A stretch of 64,000 bases of DNA. It comes from Rusavskia elegans. Its lineage: Eukaryota; Ascomycota; Lecanoromycetes; Teloschistales; Teloschistaceae. The position numbers and the translations under genes were made by a program. Location of the stretch: NCBI GenBank assembly GCA_011316305.1, contig SAUG01000042.1, forward strand, positions 62,001 through 126,000. The letters are read 5' to 3'. Of the stretch, positions 20,784 to 33,117 are shown piece by piece. The notes under the pieces are model-generated. The model was not told the origin of the DNA, searched no databases, and worked only from the letters and a program-made list of their open reading frames with translations. The first letter of the stretch is position 1, and every line of letters begins with the position of its first letter.

Positions 20784-21819
20784 ATGGCCTCTTCGAACAA
20801 TCCTAGGACAGTGGAGACGCTTGAGCTTTCCCAATTCGGACGTCAACTTCATCATTGGTTCTTCAATGAGAAGAAAACTATGTCGCAGATAAAGAAATCA
20901 TTCGATATCTTGTTTCGGAGGTTGACTGATGCCACTCGTGTTGAATACGACATCAAGTTAGTGTTGCCGAGACACATGCTTCCTGTTGCACTCCTTATGA
21001 CTCACTATACACAGCGAGCGGCAGTGGGACAACCGCGCGAAGAAGTGGATGAATTCATGGGGCTTGACGAAAGCCCAACAAGGCGAACAGGTCGCAATGC
21101 CAGATAGTTTGGGAGCACTACCGCTTTGGTATGATCGTGACCAGGAACTCCTTCGCTTCCATGCTTGTACGCCTGAGAAATGCAACAGGTACGAACTGAT
21201 CTTCTTTTTCGTCGTATCCGGCAATCTATTAATCACTTTCAGTTGTATATCTTCCAGAAAGCAGGCTGGAACTGGGCAGTATCTCGGCCCCACGGCGATG
21301 CCTGGATGTCATCAATGTCCTACCTGCGGTACCACTTGTGCTGTCTGTGCAAATTCTATGTCAGTCCATTACCCTTGAAGACTGGCCTGCATGTACTGAC
21401 CACGTTATTTTAGGTCGGTAGCCCCTCCAGATTTGATGCGTTCCTACTCAGGCTCCCCTATGACGACTCCGTACGCAGCGGTACCGAATGTTATCGATAA
21501 TTGGCCATCTGTCCATGGCATTTTTGGATCCCCTTATCCCTCACACATGGGAATAGACCCATCGCACGTCAATTTCCAGGGTCGTCCACATCCTTCGTCC
21601 CAATACGTTTTCGCGGCTGGTAATCAGGGTGCCCTTCTTCCCTACCGAACTGCAGCACCTATACTTGCCTCCGAGATATCCACAGAGCCACGGCGCGCAA
21701 CTCCAGTGTCCCGCAAGCGCTCGCGAAGAAATAGTGCTGAGCCCAGTCGTGTCGTCGAGGCATCCGTTGAGACAGCAGATCAATTCAACGATTGGCATGC
21801 AAGGCAGACTCTCTTTTGA
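20784..21819 (+). CDS. Clr5-like, Cys-rich hypothetical protein (289 aa)
   Basis: Exons 20784-20956, 21015-21188, 21243-21359 and 21414-21819 (introns 58, 54, 54 bp, all GT..AG). N-terminal about 15-75 resembles the fungal Clr5 helix-turn-helix-like domain: FFNEKKTMSQIKKSF, then YDINERQWDNRAKKW and WGLTK across the first splice. A Cys cluster follows (CTPEKC, then GCHQCPTCGTTCAVC), suggesting a metal-binding site, then a low-complexity tail with RKRSRRN (a possible nuclear signal). DNA binding is inferred, not shown. Introns 2 and 3 are multiples of three; intron 2 has no stop codon. Reasonable splice sites and codon continuity make it a real gene; the family call is tentative. Confidence 0.65.
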
Positions 21820-22967
21820 CGGGTCAAAGACAGATCACATCAATCATTGAACCAGACAGAGCACATCCGACTGCTCCACGCCACATCGACAAGCGCCATG
21901 TACCAAGCGATTAGTATCACCTGGCTTCAGGTCTTCCTTGAAAAACGGGCCTTCTAAGGACGTCAACTTTTGCATACCAGCTAGCAAGATCATCAAATCA
22001 CCCTTCACCTTCATCGACTTGTTTCCCCGTGTATTGATTCGCCCCAGCACCAGCACCTTACCTTTCAAAGAACAATACCTGTCTTGACACCAGACAGGTC
22101 TTCACCGTTAGACTTCAACTTCTACACTCGAGGAGATCTGGATGGGTTTCTTTCTCTCATGTATAAACAGATACAACATAGACTAGACTTTTCTCCCAGC
22201 CAAAGCCATTGGAATTTGAAATTGCTTTCCAGACGAGCTTTCTGACTATGTATTCCGCGCAACATGCGAATGCAAGACGACAACGTTTCCGCCTTCGGGC
22301 CGTCCGTCCTTCATGCCTTTCTATATTGCCTCCTGTAAATTTCGTACAGTGCCTGGCAATTACGTTCATATCACCCCGCACTGACAAAAAACGATCCAAA
22401 ATGCAAGCTATATTTACTTTGACGAAGACTGAGACATTACTTACAGTGACGACATTTATTGCACCAATCGATAATGGGGAGGCACCAGACGCACTACGAT
22501 CCCGGCTCCTGCACTCTGCCACTGGAATGCCATGTGCCTTCTGATCTGACTTGGGTTACCCTAAATGAAGACTCCATGCTGTGGATGTCCTACCCCAAAA
22601 CGATATTGGCTTTACCAGAGGCGGGGGGGGAAGGAAAAAGAAAAAACATACAGCAGAAGGGATTCCCCAGTCGTCACCGACCTGAGTACTAATCTTCCGA
22701 TCAGAGGCTTAATTCAGGATGAGCGGACGGGTATCCATGCTTTACTCTGTCTATGGCCGTATGTACTCTGAACATCTTCAGATCACAATATATACACAAC
22801 TTCCTCCTAATGAGCTCGATGCGGTAGAGTGAAAGATTTGGGTGTCTCTCTGGGGAAGGTGTCCCTGTGTAGGCCCACTAAGACTTGTTTGATCGTATGT
22901 CTCCCGATACAATGTAGAGTATGGAACAGAGACTCCATTGTGTAAACAATCAATCACAATAAGAGGC

Positions 22968-23060
22968 CTACAAAAGCCGACACCTCGATAGGGAGTATCA
23001 GACTTCTATATATCGATTCCCTAAGGTAGATCTTGCTACTTAGCTGCTTGTTGCGGATTC
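22968..23060 (+). repeat. Dispersed repeat R1, copy 4 (diverged)
   Basis: CTACAAAAGCCGACACCTCG followed by ATAGGGAGTATC aligns with the R1 core with several substitutions and a small gap. Weakest copy. Confidence 0.35.
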
Positions 23061-23711
23061 AAGCGGCTATCTTACTACGAATAGAGTTGTGACGTGGAAG
23101 ACCGACCAGCGTATGCACAGCAAATGCTAATTAGGAAGCTCTGGGGGTAAATTGGAATGGAGTGGGAACGGATGGAGATGATGGACAGGAGATAGAAAGG
23201 GGAGGAGTGAAAACGACCCAAAAATAACCATCCATCAGCCAGCCCCGTAAGCCAGCGCGACTACCACTACTATTCTAATCCGATCACTGAAACATCACGG
23301 CCTCTTTTTTCAAGCAGAACAGATGGCTTCGACAGCTACGCTACCAATACACCATCGAAAGCACCCCACGTCCACGCAAGTCACCGAAAGACGCGAACGG
23401 AGCTACGGTGGCGGACAAGCGTTACAGTCTTCAGGATTCTGCAGAGAGCGTGTTTTCGAATGAGATAAGGGGGGATGTTGCTGGTGCTCGACTTTATGTC
23501 GGACGGAGAATCCGCAGCGCGTTTGCTGGGCTGGGTTTCCAAAAGCCCTTTTCCTTGAGAAGCGCGGCAAAATGTCCTACGGCTGGCTGTCATGAATGCG
23601 TTGTACGATGTCCTAAAAAAGTCTTTCACCTCCCCTGCGGCGTGTCTCTCTGTTAAAAGACAATAGCAATATAAGTGCCAGACCGACCATGAATAGACTC
23701 CTAGGCAGCTA

Positions 23712-23776
23712 CATTGGAAGGTATAGGTAATCGTTACAACGATGACCTGCATCGGGGTATCGACCGCTGTACCCCA
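23712..23776 (-). repeat. Dispersed repeat R1, copy 5 (inverted)
   Basis: On the minus strand: GGGGTACAGCGGTCGATACC, then CCGATGCAGG and AACGATTACCTATA, matching copies 1 and 2 over about 55 bp. Confidence 0.6.
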
Positions 23777-24267
23777 TTATCGCGGATACGACATGCCCCT
23801 GAATCAAATGCTTTAGCGGGGGAGGTGATAGTGCCTATTCTGGCTGTGAAGGGGGATTCGATCGCGCCATGTGGCATGTATATCTCGTGGTAGGTTCAAT
23901 TCCAATCATATCTCAACGGAGTGGGAGATTTGCAAGATGAATCGGATTGTCATAGTTCAAATCTTTCTCTTTTGCTCCAAAAAATCCCACATGGGTATGA
24001 CCTCGGGAGATCGTACATCCTGCACTTCTCATATCCTAGTCTATATAGAATGACTTGGGCCATGATATGCAATGTCCTCATTCTCTTTGATCAACTTTGA
24101 GTCAGTCACCACTTTCTTCCTCCGACTGTTTGTCAAAGATCATGAGTCCCCATATCGCTAGTCCGGCATTAGTCCGGCGTGCCGACTACTGTCAATAGCA
24201 CTCACTGGAGGGCCGATTGGCTACTCTACTCCCCTTCTGCGATTGCGTATCGACAGTCTCCGGCGCT

Positions 24268-24795
24268 TCAACTCATTTTTTTCGGCGACATGCTGATTGT
24301 AATCCTTGTGCCGTATGAGTCTGTATCCCTCTGATACAAGTCCAAAGCGGACACTGTTGGATCCGGAGGCGAAGGATAAAGGACTTGGGCGATATTGCTG
24401 GCCAGTGCGGCTTCATATGGATCGGAGGGCTCTGGCATAAGGGGTGCGGAAGGCACGCGGATTAAGTTGCCATCAGCGTAGAAGGCAGTGAGCCCTGGCC
24501 GTAGGGATTCGGCCCATCGATGTACAGGGCCGTAATCTAAGAGGGGCGGCGGATTGAGTGCTGCATCCTGCGATTCTCGAGGGATAAGATGGAGATGATT
24601 GTGGAAGTCGTGAAGAGTCCCTTGGGAAGAAGCCGGCAATCCCACGATGTTCAGGAAAGATGGCTGGCTTTCTGAGCGAAGAATCTCTCGCTGGTAGGGA
24701 CGAGAGGATGGACCAGCAGTAAAGTAGCAAATGAAAGCGTTGGGGTCGAAATTGTTGAGGGCTGAGCGTGCCCCGGCCCCCTCAGCTCTTGTGAC
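24268..24795 (-). other. Unassigned open frame, possible terminal exon
   Basis: A 176-codon open frame without an ATG near its 5' end; the translation (e.g. NNFDPNAFICYFTAGPSSRP, then HDFHNHLHLIPRE) reads protein-like. It could be the last exon of a gene whose 5' exons are lost or lie upstream, or a fragment. No family recognised. Confidence 0.25.
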
Positions 24796-25238
24796 TTAAC
24801 ATCCCCTACTCTTTCATCCTATTGCTTATACCCGGTACTTATCCGAATTTCTCGGGGCTTCCAGCCTGTGTTTCGTTGGTAGAGTATTTGGGGGTAGAGT
24901 AGTGTTTGATCCTTGTGAGGGGGACTTATTGATAGGACGTCGAGACGATCTGCCGGAGCGAAGAGCTGGCGGGATAGGTAGGATGATGAGCACAGAGAGA
25001 AACGACTCGAGCGATGTATGTATCCGGGCTTATAGGTCGGAAAAGGGTAGGGCTATTGAGATGTAGGTACGACGGCTGGTGGGAAACCGAACGTGTGTGG
25101 TTGGGTGGGGGAGATGAAAGATTCGTCTTACAATTGATCCTATATGGAACCAAACTCCTCGAGATGTTGTAGTCAAATCGAGTAGTTTGTTGGCCGAGTG
25201 GGTGGAGCACATCGAAGTGGCCAATATAACAGATCAGC

Positions 25239-26186
25239 ATGAATTTGTTTCGGAGTAAAATAGGAGACATTACTGTTGTTTTGAGTATAGTGCTTTATGG
25301 CTGGGTTTTGCTACTATACAAGCATACAATTGCAAGTTCGCCTGATACTGCCGATTGTAGCCGTGAAGGTACAATCGGAGACCGTCTCCTATTTTCGATA
25401 AAGGGGCTCGAGGTAAGCAGAAAAATCCGGACACTAAGCCTATCGTCACATGGATTGGCAGGGTATTTGATTTGGCTGGCAGTCGAGGTATCGAATGCCC
25501 GCTCCGCCAAATCGAAGGGATCTGCGAGTGTCCGCTCACCGCGAGAGGGGTCGATGGTGGTGAAAGACCAGTTTATTTCTATGGTTTGGTGTAAACGGTG
25601 CGGGTACCTGAGAGCTGCGAGGACCACAACGATCAGCAAGGCGCCGGGGAAAGGGTTGAAGCAAGCATTGAATGAACATACAGTGGATGACCATAGCCAT
25701 ATGTTCTGGCAAAAGCTACACCTCGTACGTGAGAGACGGACGAGATGGTGGGTCAGCATCTGCCAGCCAGCTGGGAAGACTCTTCCATGTTCCACCGTGT
25801 TGTGCGAAAGCATGGGAGATGCATGTCGTTCAACCGTCTCGTGTATTCCACAAAGTAGTCTTTCTACAGCAAGTAGAGGGAATGGGCAAGCAGATGACAA
25901 GGAGGCTCAGTCGTTGTTTTCTCTTGGAAATCTTCAGCTGAATTCGACGGCCTCCGTTCAGCTCACGTCGGTTGTTGAGTTGGAAGTAACCAGCAAGACC
26001 CTTCCAGATGCTGTAGGATTGACAGAGTCTTGGAGCTCCAGGAATTCAATGGAAACCGGTCTAGGCATGTCGCCGGTGTCCTCAAACCCCTCGAGTATGT
26101 CGCGTCTGCTTGCACAGAAGAACATGAGGAGAAGGCACTTCCGGGAATGGGGCATACTGACCAGCCGTGCAGGCCTCCTCCGCTAG
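25239..26186 (+). other. Long ATG open frame over repeat R2, doubtful gene
   Basis: 315 codons from an ATG, opening with a hydrophobic stretch, but lacking any recognisable domain and running straight through repeat R2 (25411-25520). A 201-codon frame also opens on the other strand (25295-25900). With R2 inside, neither is convincing as a functional gene. Confidence 0.2.
25411..25520 (-). repeat. Dispersed repeat R2, copy A
   Basis: On the minus strand: CTCGACTGCCAGCCAAATC, then GATAGGCTTAGTGTCCGG and TTTTTCTGCTTACC. Shares about 75-85 bp with copies at 31932-32007 and 36719-36910. Has one monomer of the 44-bp unit that is tandem in copy B. Confidence 0.75.
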
Positions 26187-26189
26187 ACG

Positions 26190-28732
26190 CACTAACCCGA
26201 ACAGTCGCAGGGGACAATTTGCCTTGTTTACTCTCTTTGGCCACAAAGTAGCTTGGCTTCTGCCTGGTGACTATGCCGGACCAGGTTATCCAATCCAAAG
26301 GGATTTCAAGACCAATGTGAGCAGAAGGTCGAAATTTCTGATTGCGATCCGCGTCAGGTTCAGAAATCATTTCATCTACTTGCCAAGGAAGAACTCTATG
26401 AGAGAGCTGCAAGAACCAATACTTCGATTGGCTGTGAGATCTTCATTGACTCGAGTTCGAAGCGCTTCCTCCTCCTTTCCGGTGAAAAATTCTGCGTCCC
26501 AATTTCTGAGGGGGGCAAAGTTACCGTTATGCTGTGTGGACTCGCTTAATAAAGGGGGCGCATGAAGCACAGGGGGTGCGTTTCAAACCGTTTCGTCAAG
26601 CGATGGAGACAGGCAACAGTGCTGCAGAGAAATTTTGAGGTGCCTTGTGTGAGTTGGCGGTAGGTCCCCAAAACGTAGGCAGTGCAAGACTCGCTGACAA
26701 AAGCGCAAGGTACAACCTCTAGAGCGAAGAGCTGCTTTTCAATTGGTCGTCCAACAACCCTTCCAGCTGGGCAAGCTTGTATCACAGAGTGTTGCGAAGG
26801 CCTTAGTGACCCTACTGCGTGAAAATATTTTTGTAATGACGGATGGGAGGGACTCTTCACCCCTGCCGATCTGAAGCGCCTCTGTTGAGCCCGGGGACAC
26901 GGGAGGGCATCCGGAAAATATCAGGAGCGAGACGCAGTCGAAGCTGCACGCTCCATCAGCCCCTCAACAATACTTCTGCCTAATCAGCTTGCTTAGCACA
27001 CCGGCCTCCATGAGACTGGGGCGACGGTGAGCACACTCCAGATCCCTGCATTGCCCGTCTTTTAGTAGAAGCACATCTGCCGCGTCGTGTCACCACCAAA
27101 GGGCCACAAAGCCACTTCAAGGCTTCCCGCTAACATTCGTTCTTTCTAGGAGCAAGCTGTCCTCAATGCCTTGCTCAAATTCGATCTGCCTGGTCCGCGG
27201 AAGGTGTAGGTCCCGATTCGAAAGCGGAACAGCCTGTGACACTTATGCCCTACTTCCGTACCGCTTCGCTAGTTGAATAAGGCAGAAGTCTGCATATGAC
27301 AGCTGCCGCAATAAGAGATGCCGAAGTAGTCAAAGCCCAGCTAACAGTCATCTACCAAATCCTGCACTGCTGTAGATCTACAACCCAATTCTGCTCCGGC
27401 TGCTGCTCTCTTGTGGCTCATGATGTCAACAAAGATCTACTTACCGTTTGGGGCGAGTCAGGATTAAGTAGCCTAGGGTTAGCGTCATTCGTGAATTCTG
27501 CGGGCAGAACAGAAATTTTCCTCTCTTCTAGAAAGCGCCCTCGACAGCCTGTAGCTAAAGTACCAATCATGACTGGTTCGCAGTCTCGATATGACTGATA
27601 CGTCACCGTCCAGGATCGACGCCGGTTTGCTTGGATGCGGAGTTTGCTATGACAGGTGTGCCGGACAGCGGCAGCTGTGGCTTTAGCATCGTGTCCATCC
27701 CAATCAATCGGCTGTAATAGAAGAAAATCAAGCGGTGAGTCGATTCGTTTGATTGAAGCTGACTGCTGACAGGGTTTGACCCAAGAAGATTGATGATTAA
27801 GACCAGGGTGCCATAGAAACAGCCACTGCAACACTAAACCCATTCGGAGGTTGTTTTCACTCTAGTAAAATTGACACATAAGACAGCATGAGCAGGAGCA
27901 GTATCAAATGGTCTCTTGTCCGTGCTTGTGTATACACACATAGCAGTCAGCAACCATACCCACAACTCAATCTCCCAATCATGAGCTCTCCACTTCAGAC
28001 CGCAGAGGACTCGAGGTTATTCCCATTGATTTCGGAGACGTAGGCCAGCCTCGACTTTCTTCACTTCTTAGAACTTTTGGCTGATCGTATTTCTTTCTAG
28101 CAATCAGCTGGCTTTCCATTCTTCTGCTACTGATGGCGGAGAAGCGAGCGTTGAACCTGACGCCATTGAAGACGTTTTTCGACTCTTTATCATCGAAGAG
28201 GTCAAACATTATGCTGGCGCCTGTCCACGGTCGGCTGAGCAGCTGAGCGCCAACCCAGGTCGGTCGAATGTGTTTTGCGAGAACAAGACCAAGGTTATGA
28301 GTCAAGAACCAACAGACCCGGAAAGTACAACCTGCAGAGGACAGAAGCAAGCTGCCACGACGAAGATGCTGGGAGACAGCCAATATCGCATTCGACGACC
28401 ATTGTCTGGGTAAGTCTGGTTGGCTGCCCTTGATGATGTTGATGTAGAAGCTAATTGTTGATCCACAGCTCTCGCCGTTCTCAGCCAAGCTTCTTGAACC
28501 CCGAGGTGTCGTCCACACATCTGACAGATCCCTAGACGTCGTGCAAGAGTACAGGTTTGGGGACAGGAACGGGCATATGCCATGGAGCTATGTCGCCGTC
28601 GTTGAGCTTCAGGACTTTGAGCGTCATGGATACTCTTGTCGTCTACCGGATGTTAGTCGGTCATACCTCCGAGTTCTCCTGATATGTATTTTGGGATATG
28701 GGTTTCATATCATGTAAATCAATCGTAAGACC
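26190..28732. other. Gap without a recognised gene
   Basis: Scattered frames of 60-180 codons on both strands (e.g. minus 27418-27843 and 27979-28518) without start context, domains or consistent splice signals. No tRNA or other RNA gene was found by eye. Confidence 0.4.
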
Positions 28733-31182
28733 CTACATCTCATAAGGAAAGTCCGTATAGCCATCGAGCATCCATGAGAGAGGATCGAAGACCTCGTTAT
28801 TGGCTTCGCCGAAGAAATTGTTTGAGACGGTCCCAAAGCCATCGCCCAGTAAACCTTCTGATGGCAGGGCAGTGTCCACAGTTGAACTTGCCGAGCTTTC
28901 AACGTTCGAATCGGGATTGGTTGGGTTCTCGACAGCAGCTGATAACATCGTTAAGACCATTGCCTTGCATCAGATAGACTGATAGCTTACTTTCGAGGTT
29001 GCCGCGTTCTTTCGCCTGAAATTCTTCCCGCCATCTCCATACGGAATCATAAACCAGACTCATGCTCATGCGGCAGCGGACTTTCAGCTGTAACGAGTTT
29101 TCGAGTAATTTACCTTGACCATGCCCAGCCCTTAAGCCCGATCCTCCGCTCTTCCACAACTGAGCCAGCACTTCAGCCAGACGGCTGGGCAGGTCGTTCG
29201 TGGCGACACTGATAGTCCGAATGGCCTTGATGGTCTTCAAGAAAAGATCTCTGCCATAACCAAGCTTCACACTATCTGCGAAGAAGCTGTTGAGAAGCTT
29301 CAAGAGCGTGAAGCCGGCAGCAATAATCATCTGGAGAATATAATTACTTGCATGTAGAAGCGAACCTCTGGCGGTATCCAAGTCGAAGACACATTCAAGG
29401 AAGGAGGTGGTAGACTGCCAGAGAGAAGAAATGTGCGAACGGTAGTCTTGGGACTCGGGCGAATCGAAGAAAGCGGATAATCGGAAGTGGAGACCGGCTG
29501 CCCGCAGGTAAAGGAATGTGATAGCTATTCAATCAGCATCGCCTTCCCATGGTACGGAGAAGATATGGGAAAAGGCCGATGGCGTACCTGAAGTATTCGG
29601 TCGCAATTTGCACTCGATCTCTTCAAAGTCATGCGCCAAGAAATCAGACATGATGCCTCGTTGCTCATCACTCACCAGTCCCATTGGGTCCATTTTGTTT
29701 GTGTAAAAGGATCTTGTGACCTTGTTGCAGAACCGTTCGATACTAAGGCGGATTTCAACTTCTACAGGAAGCTGATAATTGGTACCGCTTGAAGCCGATG
29801 GGACAAGCGCCCAGTCGTAGACTGTGGATGGCGGTTGGCCATAGCCCGTTGCAACACTTGATGCAAATATCAGCAATCGCCAAGCCTAGCATCCCATGGC
29901 CACAACTTACCGCTGGGATATCATGTTGCATGCGACCCACGTTCTCACCCGGTCCCTTAGTTCCTCTTCCCTGAGATCTTCTTTGAATCTAGCAAAGTCT
30001 TGGGCATGGGACGGCCGATGGAGGCCGATTTGCATGGCGATTTGCATCATCAAGCCGCTCAACATGAAAGTGGGATCTGAAGAAGTACTGCTGATAGGCA
30101 ACGGCCACGTGCACAAGATACACAAGGCTTTCACGACAATGTAGTTTTGAGGTACGTCAGCGAGGGTTGCCCACAGCAGAACTGAGATTGGTGCGGAGAG
30201 GGAAGGCAGCAGGTTGGGATCGGGCGGATAATGTCGCGCTGCAACCGAAATGATGATCCAAGGCAGAAGCTGTGACATATCAAAGTAGGCATCCGGAGTG
30301 ATAGATGGATCAAGGAGGGGCATGAAGGGGTGGAACAACGTAAAGAAGCTTGGAGAGTGTTAGATACGCCGATTCAGTGACCATGGCACTTACCGCTCAA
30401 ATAGACCATCGACCTGGTCTGGTGTGAGAGTGATGCCTCCCAGCCGCCTAGGTTGCCGAGTCTGACGGTTTGGACTCCGCATCTGAGAAGCGCCATCTAT
30501 TCCGGAGCGGAGGTCCAACAGAGAATTGCCAGCCTGCTCTGTAGTGATGTAGTGGTCGAGCTGGGAAGGAATACTGGAGATTATGGGACTTGCAGCCTCG
30601 CTAGGGGGCGCCTTGACAGATGGAGAGGGCGCGGTGGACGAGGACTGCTGGGTTGCCAACTGGCGCCTGAGCTCATGTATCTCCTTCTCCATTTCCATAT
30701 TTCTGGATCTCTTGCCAACCCTCTTGAAGGTGGTATCGATTTTGCAGTCGAGCTTGAGGCGTTTGCAACGATGGCATGGTTTGTAGACGGGGACTTGGAC
30801 GACATCGCAACGGAGCTGTATGAGTCAGTCATCGGCTTTCGCAGACATCCACCAGGGATGGCGACGATACCTTTTGCTGCCGACACTCATTACATGCCCT
30901 CTTCACACCTGGTCTGATCTTCTTACATTCGTCGCCATCGTCCAGACTGTCGCCAGAGCCCGACAGGGCTCGCTTGACACTTGTATGAGAGGGCGTAGTG
31001 GGGCTGATAGGAGGTCTGCCGGCTGAGGCGAAGGTACCGGTGGTGTAGCCATTTCCTACACCATGCGCAAGGGGATCTGAAACCGCAAAGGGCGGTGCAG
31101 TCATGGGATGCAATTTACACTCCCTTGATTCAGAGCCCCTCAACAACGGCCGAGGTTGAATCCTTGGTGGGTAGCCATTCAT
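28733..31182 (-). CDS. Zn2Cys6 transcription factor, Leu3/War1-like (726 aa)
   Basis: Likely sequence-specific nuclear regulator. Exons 30871-31182, 30394-30815, 29911-30348, 29588-29856, 28991-29524 and 28733-28938; five introns of 45-63 bp. The first intron splits the zinc cluster (ACNECRQQK / LRCDV, then CHRCKRLKLDC at about 96-127). The cluster is followed by KRVGKRSRNMEMEKEI, a basic linker running into a short coiled coil, as in the Leu3/War1 group. The middle region carries the FFTLFHPFMPLLDP block of that group. The acidic tail DPLSWMLDG near the C-terminus could be an activation region. Target genes cannot be told from sequence. Start at 31182 is the first ATG in frame. Confidence 0.88.
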
Positions 31183-31348
31183 CGTCTGCTGTAGAAGCGG
31201 GGTTTAACCGCGCGCTATCGTTGCGCTTGCAACTATAATATCACCCGAGGACTGAAGGTACTAGATGATGGTCTAAATCGGGGCTTCCATCACCTTTGCT
31301 ATCCCTGTGACCTTGAAAGCCTAATACTCACTCATCACTGCTCCAAGC

Positions 31349-31498
31349 ATGGCTGAAAGGCGACCTCTCTTGAAGAAAGGACCCCTGCGATCTCCCTCTG
31401 GGCCTTCATCCCACTCATCCCATGCTCAGGCGACGTTCAATCGAGGAGATATCATTCTGAAAGATCGAGGGAAAGAGTTAAAAGCACCAAGTCCGTAA
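31349..31498 (+). other. Small open frame divergent from the Zn2Cys6 gene
   Basis: 49 codons starting MAERRPLLKKGPLRSPSG, then FNRGDIILKDRG. It could be a short gene or the first exon of one; no partner exon was found. The rest of 31183-32691 shows R2 copy C and no gene. Confidence 0.25.
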
Positions 31499-31931
31499 CT
31501 TCCCCACTCCAGTCGCGTCATTCTATCATTGATCAGCTCAGTATCATGCAGTCATCCTGTTTTCTTCGCAGAAAACGGCACAACCCTTCCTTGATCCAAG
31601 CATCATGAACCGAAAGATCACTTCCATGACTAATAAATGCTGACCCTAAACCTGCAGCTTGGCAGGTTGCCTTGCCAGGCTCATTGATTCCTTCGACGTC
31701 GGCTTGCTTTCACGCCAGCATAGATACCCTCGATACTGTAGCGAAGAGGTCAGGCAATACCAGACCATGCATTGCACCCCCAATTGCATCGCATTATCAC
31801 CTGCACAGGGATCACCCTTACACTGATGAGGAGCCGTCGCGATCACTTTTTCTCTCACTCGGACATGGCTGCCGGATCAGCTCGAACACTCTTAGCCCAT
31901 TCCTTCAACTTGACCGAGTGCGCACCCGATA

Positions 31932-32007
31932 ACTCGACTGCCAGCTAAATCGGATGTCCTACCAATGCATGATATGATAGGCTTAGTGTCCGGATTTCTC
32001 TGCTCAC
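31932..32007 (+). repeat. Dispersed repeat R2, copy C
   Basis: Plus strand: ACTCGACTGCCAGCTAAATC, then CCAATGCATGATATGATAGG and CTTAGTGTCCGGATTT. Aligns end to end with the minus-strand copies A and B. Confidence 0.75.
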
Positions 32008-32691
32008 TTATTGAAAGACGATGCTGCTCGAGACTACGGTCAGCAGGCTAGGGCTGCACCCAAGTCTTCAAAAGCCACAGTCAAAATCCCCTACCAAACA
32101 CCCCGTAAGGAGAACCACAAACACGATCATCTGTTCCATCCTGATTGAGTAAAACGCTTCGTTTCATGGCATCTCCCTCAGGCTCGGGAAACAACCGATC
32201 CAATCAGATTGCAGCATCTGCGCCGCACCACTCCAGCACAGCCGCACCTCCACGGACAACCACCAAATCCAAACATCGGTATTCTGCCTTCCTTGCATTA
32301 GGCATGGAACTGCCTCATGCTGAACCAGGGAATGAGCCTTGATCTTGTTTAGTGGACAGTGCCCTGCATATACATCGTTGGCGAAGCGAACATCCATCCA
32401 TGGCTCTGCTTGAAATTCCATCCTACCAGTAAACATATAAATGTCCTATTTTCCTTTCTTCGATGTTCCTCATGCTTCACGAAACGAGAGAAGGAATAGG
32501 GAAGAACAGAGATCACAACCTATCGGTAGCTCTTCCACTTGACGTTCGGTAAAAGACACCGCCTCGCCTGCTCAATCTCTCAACGCTCCTGATCAGGGGT
32601 ATCCACAAACCAGACGCAAAAAACAGAACCCATACAATCATCCACCTCATCCCACACCATCACACCACCACAGCCCTCCAAGTATCTCACA

Positions 32692-33117
32692 ATGCATCTC
32701 AGAACCCTCATCTCCCTCCTCCTAACCACCCTCTCTCTCATCTCCGCCCTGACAATCCCCGACCTTAACCCCCTCACTAACCGCGCCATCGCCAAGCCCG
32801 ATGTGGTCAAACGCCGTGGTGGTGGTGGTGGTGGCTCTAGCGGAGGCTCATCAGGCAGTTCATCCGGCTCCTCAGGCTCTTCAGGTTCATCAGGCAGCTC
32901 ATCCTCCGGCGGTTCCGGGAGTTCCTCATCCGGCTCATCAAGCGGTCAAGGCTCCTCCTCCGGTTCTTCAAGCGGAGGCGGAAGATCATCATCGAGCCGC
33001 GCTGGCGCCGGCGCCGGCGCCAGCGGTCGAACATCTGCCGCGGTGATGGTAAATGTCGATGGGATGATGGTGTGGGTTATTGGGGGTGTCGTTGCGGGTA
33101 TTGTTGGCTTGATGTGA
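32692..33117 (+). CDS. Secreted Ser/Gly-rich GPI-type wall protein (141 aa)
   Basis: Signal peptide at 1-19 (MHLRTLISLLLTTLSLISA), a possible Kex2 site at KRR (about 40-42), then roughly 70 residues of almost pure Ser/Gly, an Arg/Ala/Gly patch, and a C-terminal hydrophobic segment (VWVIGGVVAGIVGLM) after a small-residue region, as expected of a GPI signal. Probably a heavily O-mannosylated wall protein; exact role unknown. Single exon. The repeat tract (32815-33000) is built from TCA/GGC/TCC codons and will vary in length. Confidence 0.75.
   Translation: MHLRTLISLLLTTLSLISALTIPDLNPLTNRAIAKPDVVKRRGGGGGGSSGGSSGSSSGSSGSSGSSGSSSSGGSGSSSSGSSSGQGSSSGSSSGGGRSSSSRAGAGAGASGRTSAAVMVNVDGMMVWVIGGVVAGIVGLM

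Larger units (their letters stand above)
21820..24267. other. Gene-poor stretch with R1 repeats
   Basis: No confident gene. A minus-strand ATG frame at 21844-22068 (74 codons, ending CRCGVEQSDVLCLVQ) is the only short frame with a hint of design. R1-like copies lie at 22968-23060 and 23712-23776. Confidence 0.45.

Noticed and set aside
30453..30917. 154-codon plus-strand frame opposite the Leu3/War1-like gene
   Set aside because: Antisense to the zinc cluster and linker exons, which are strongly supported.
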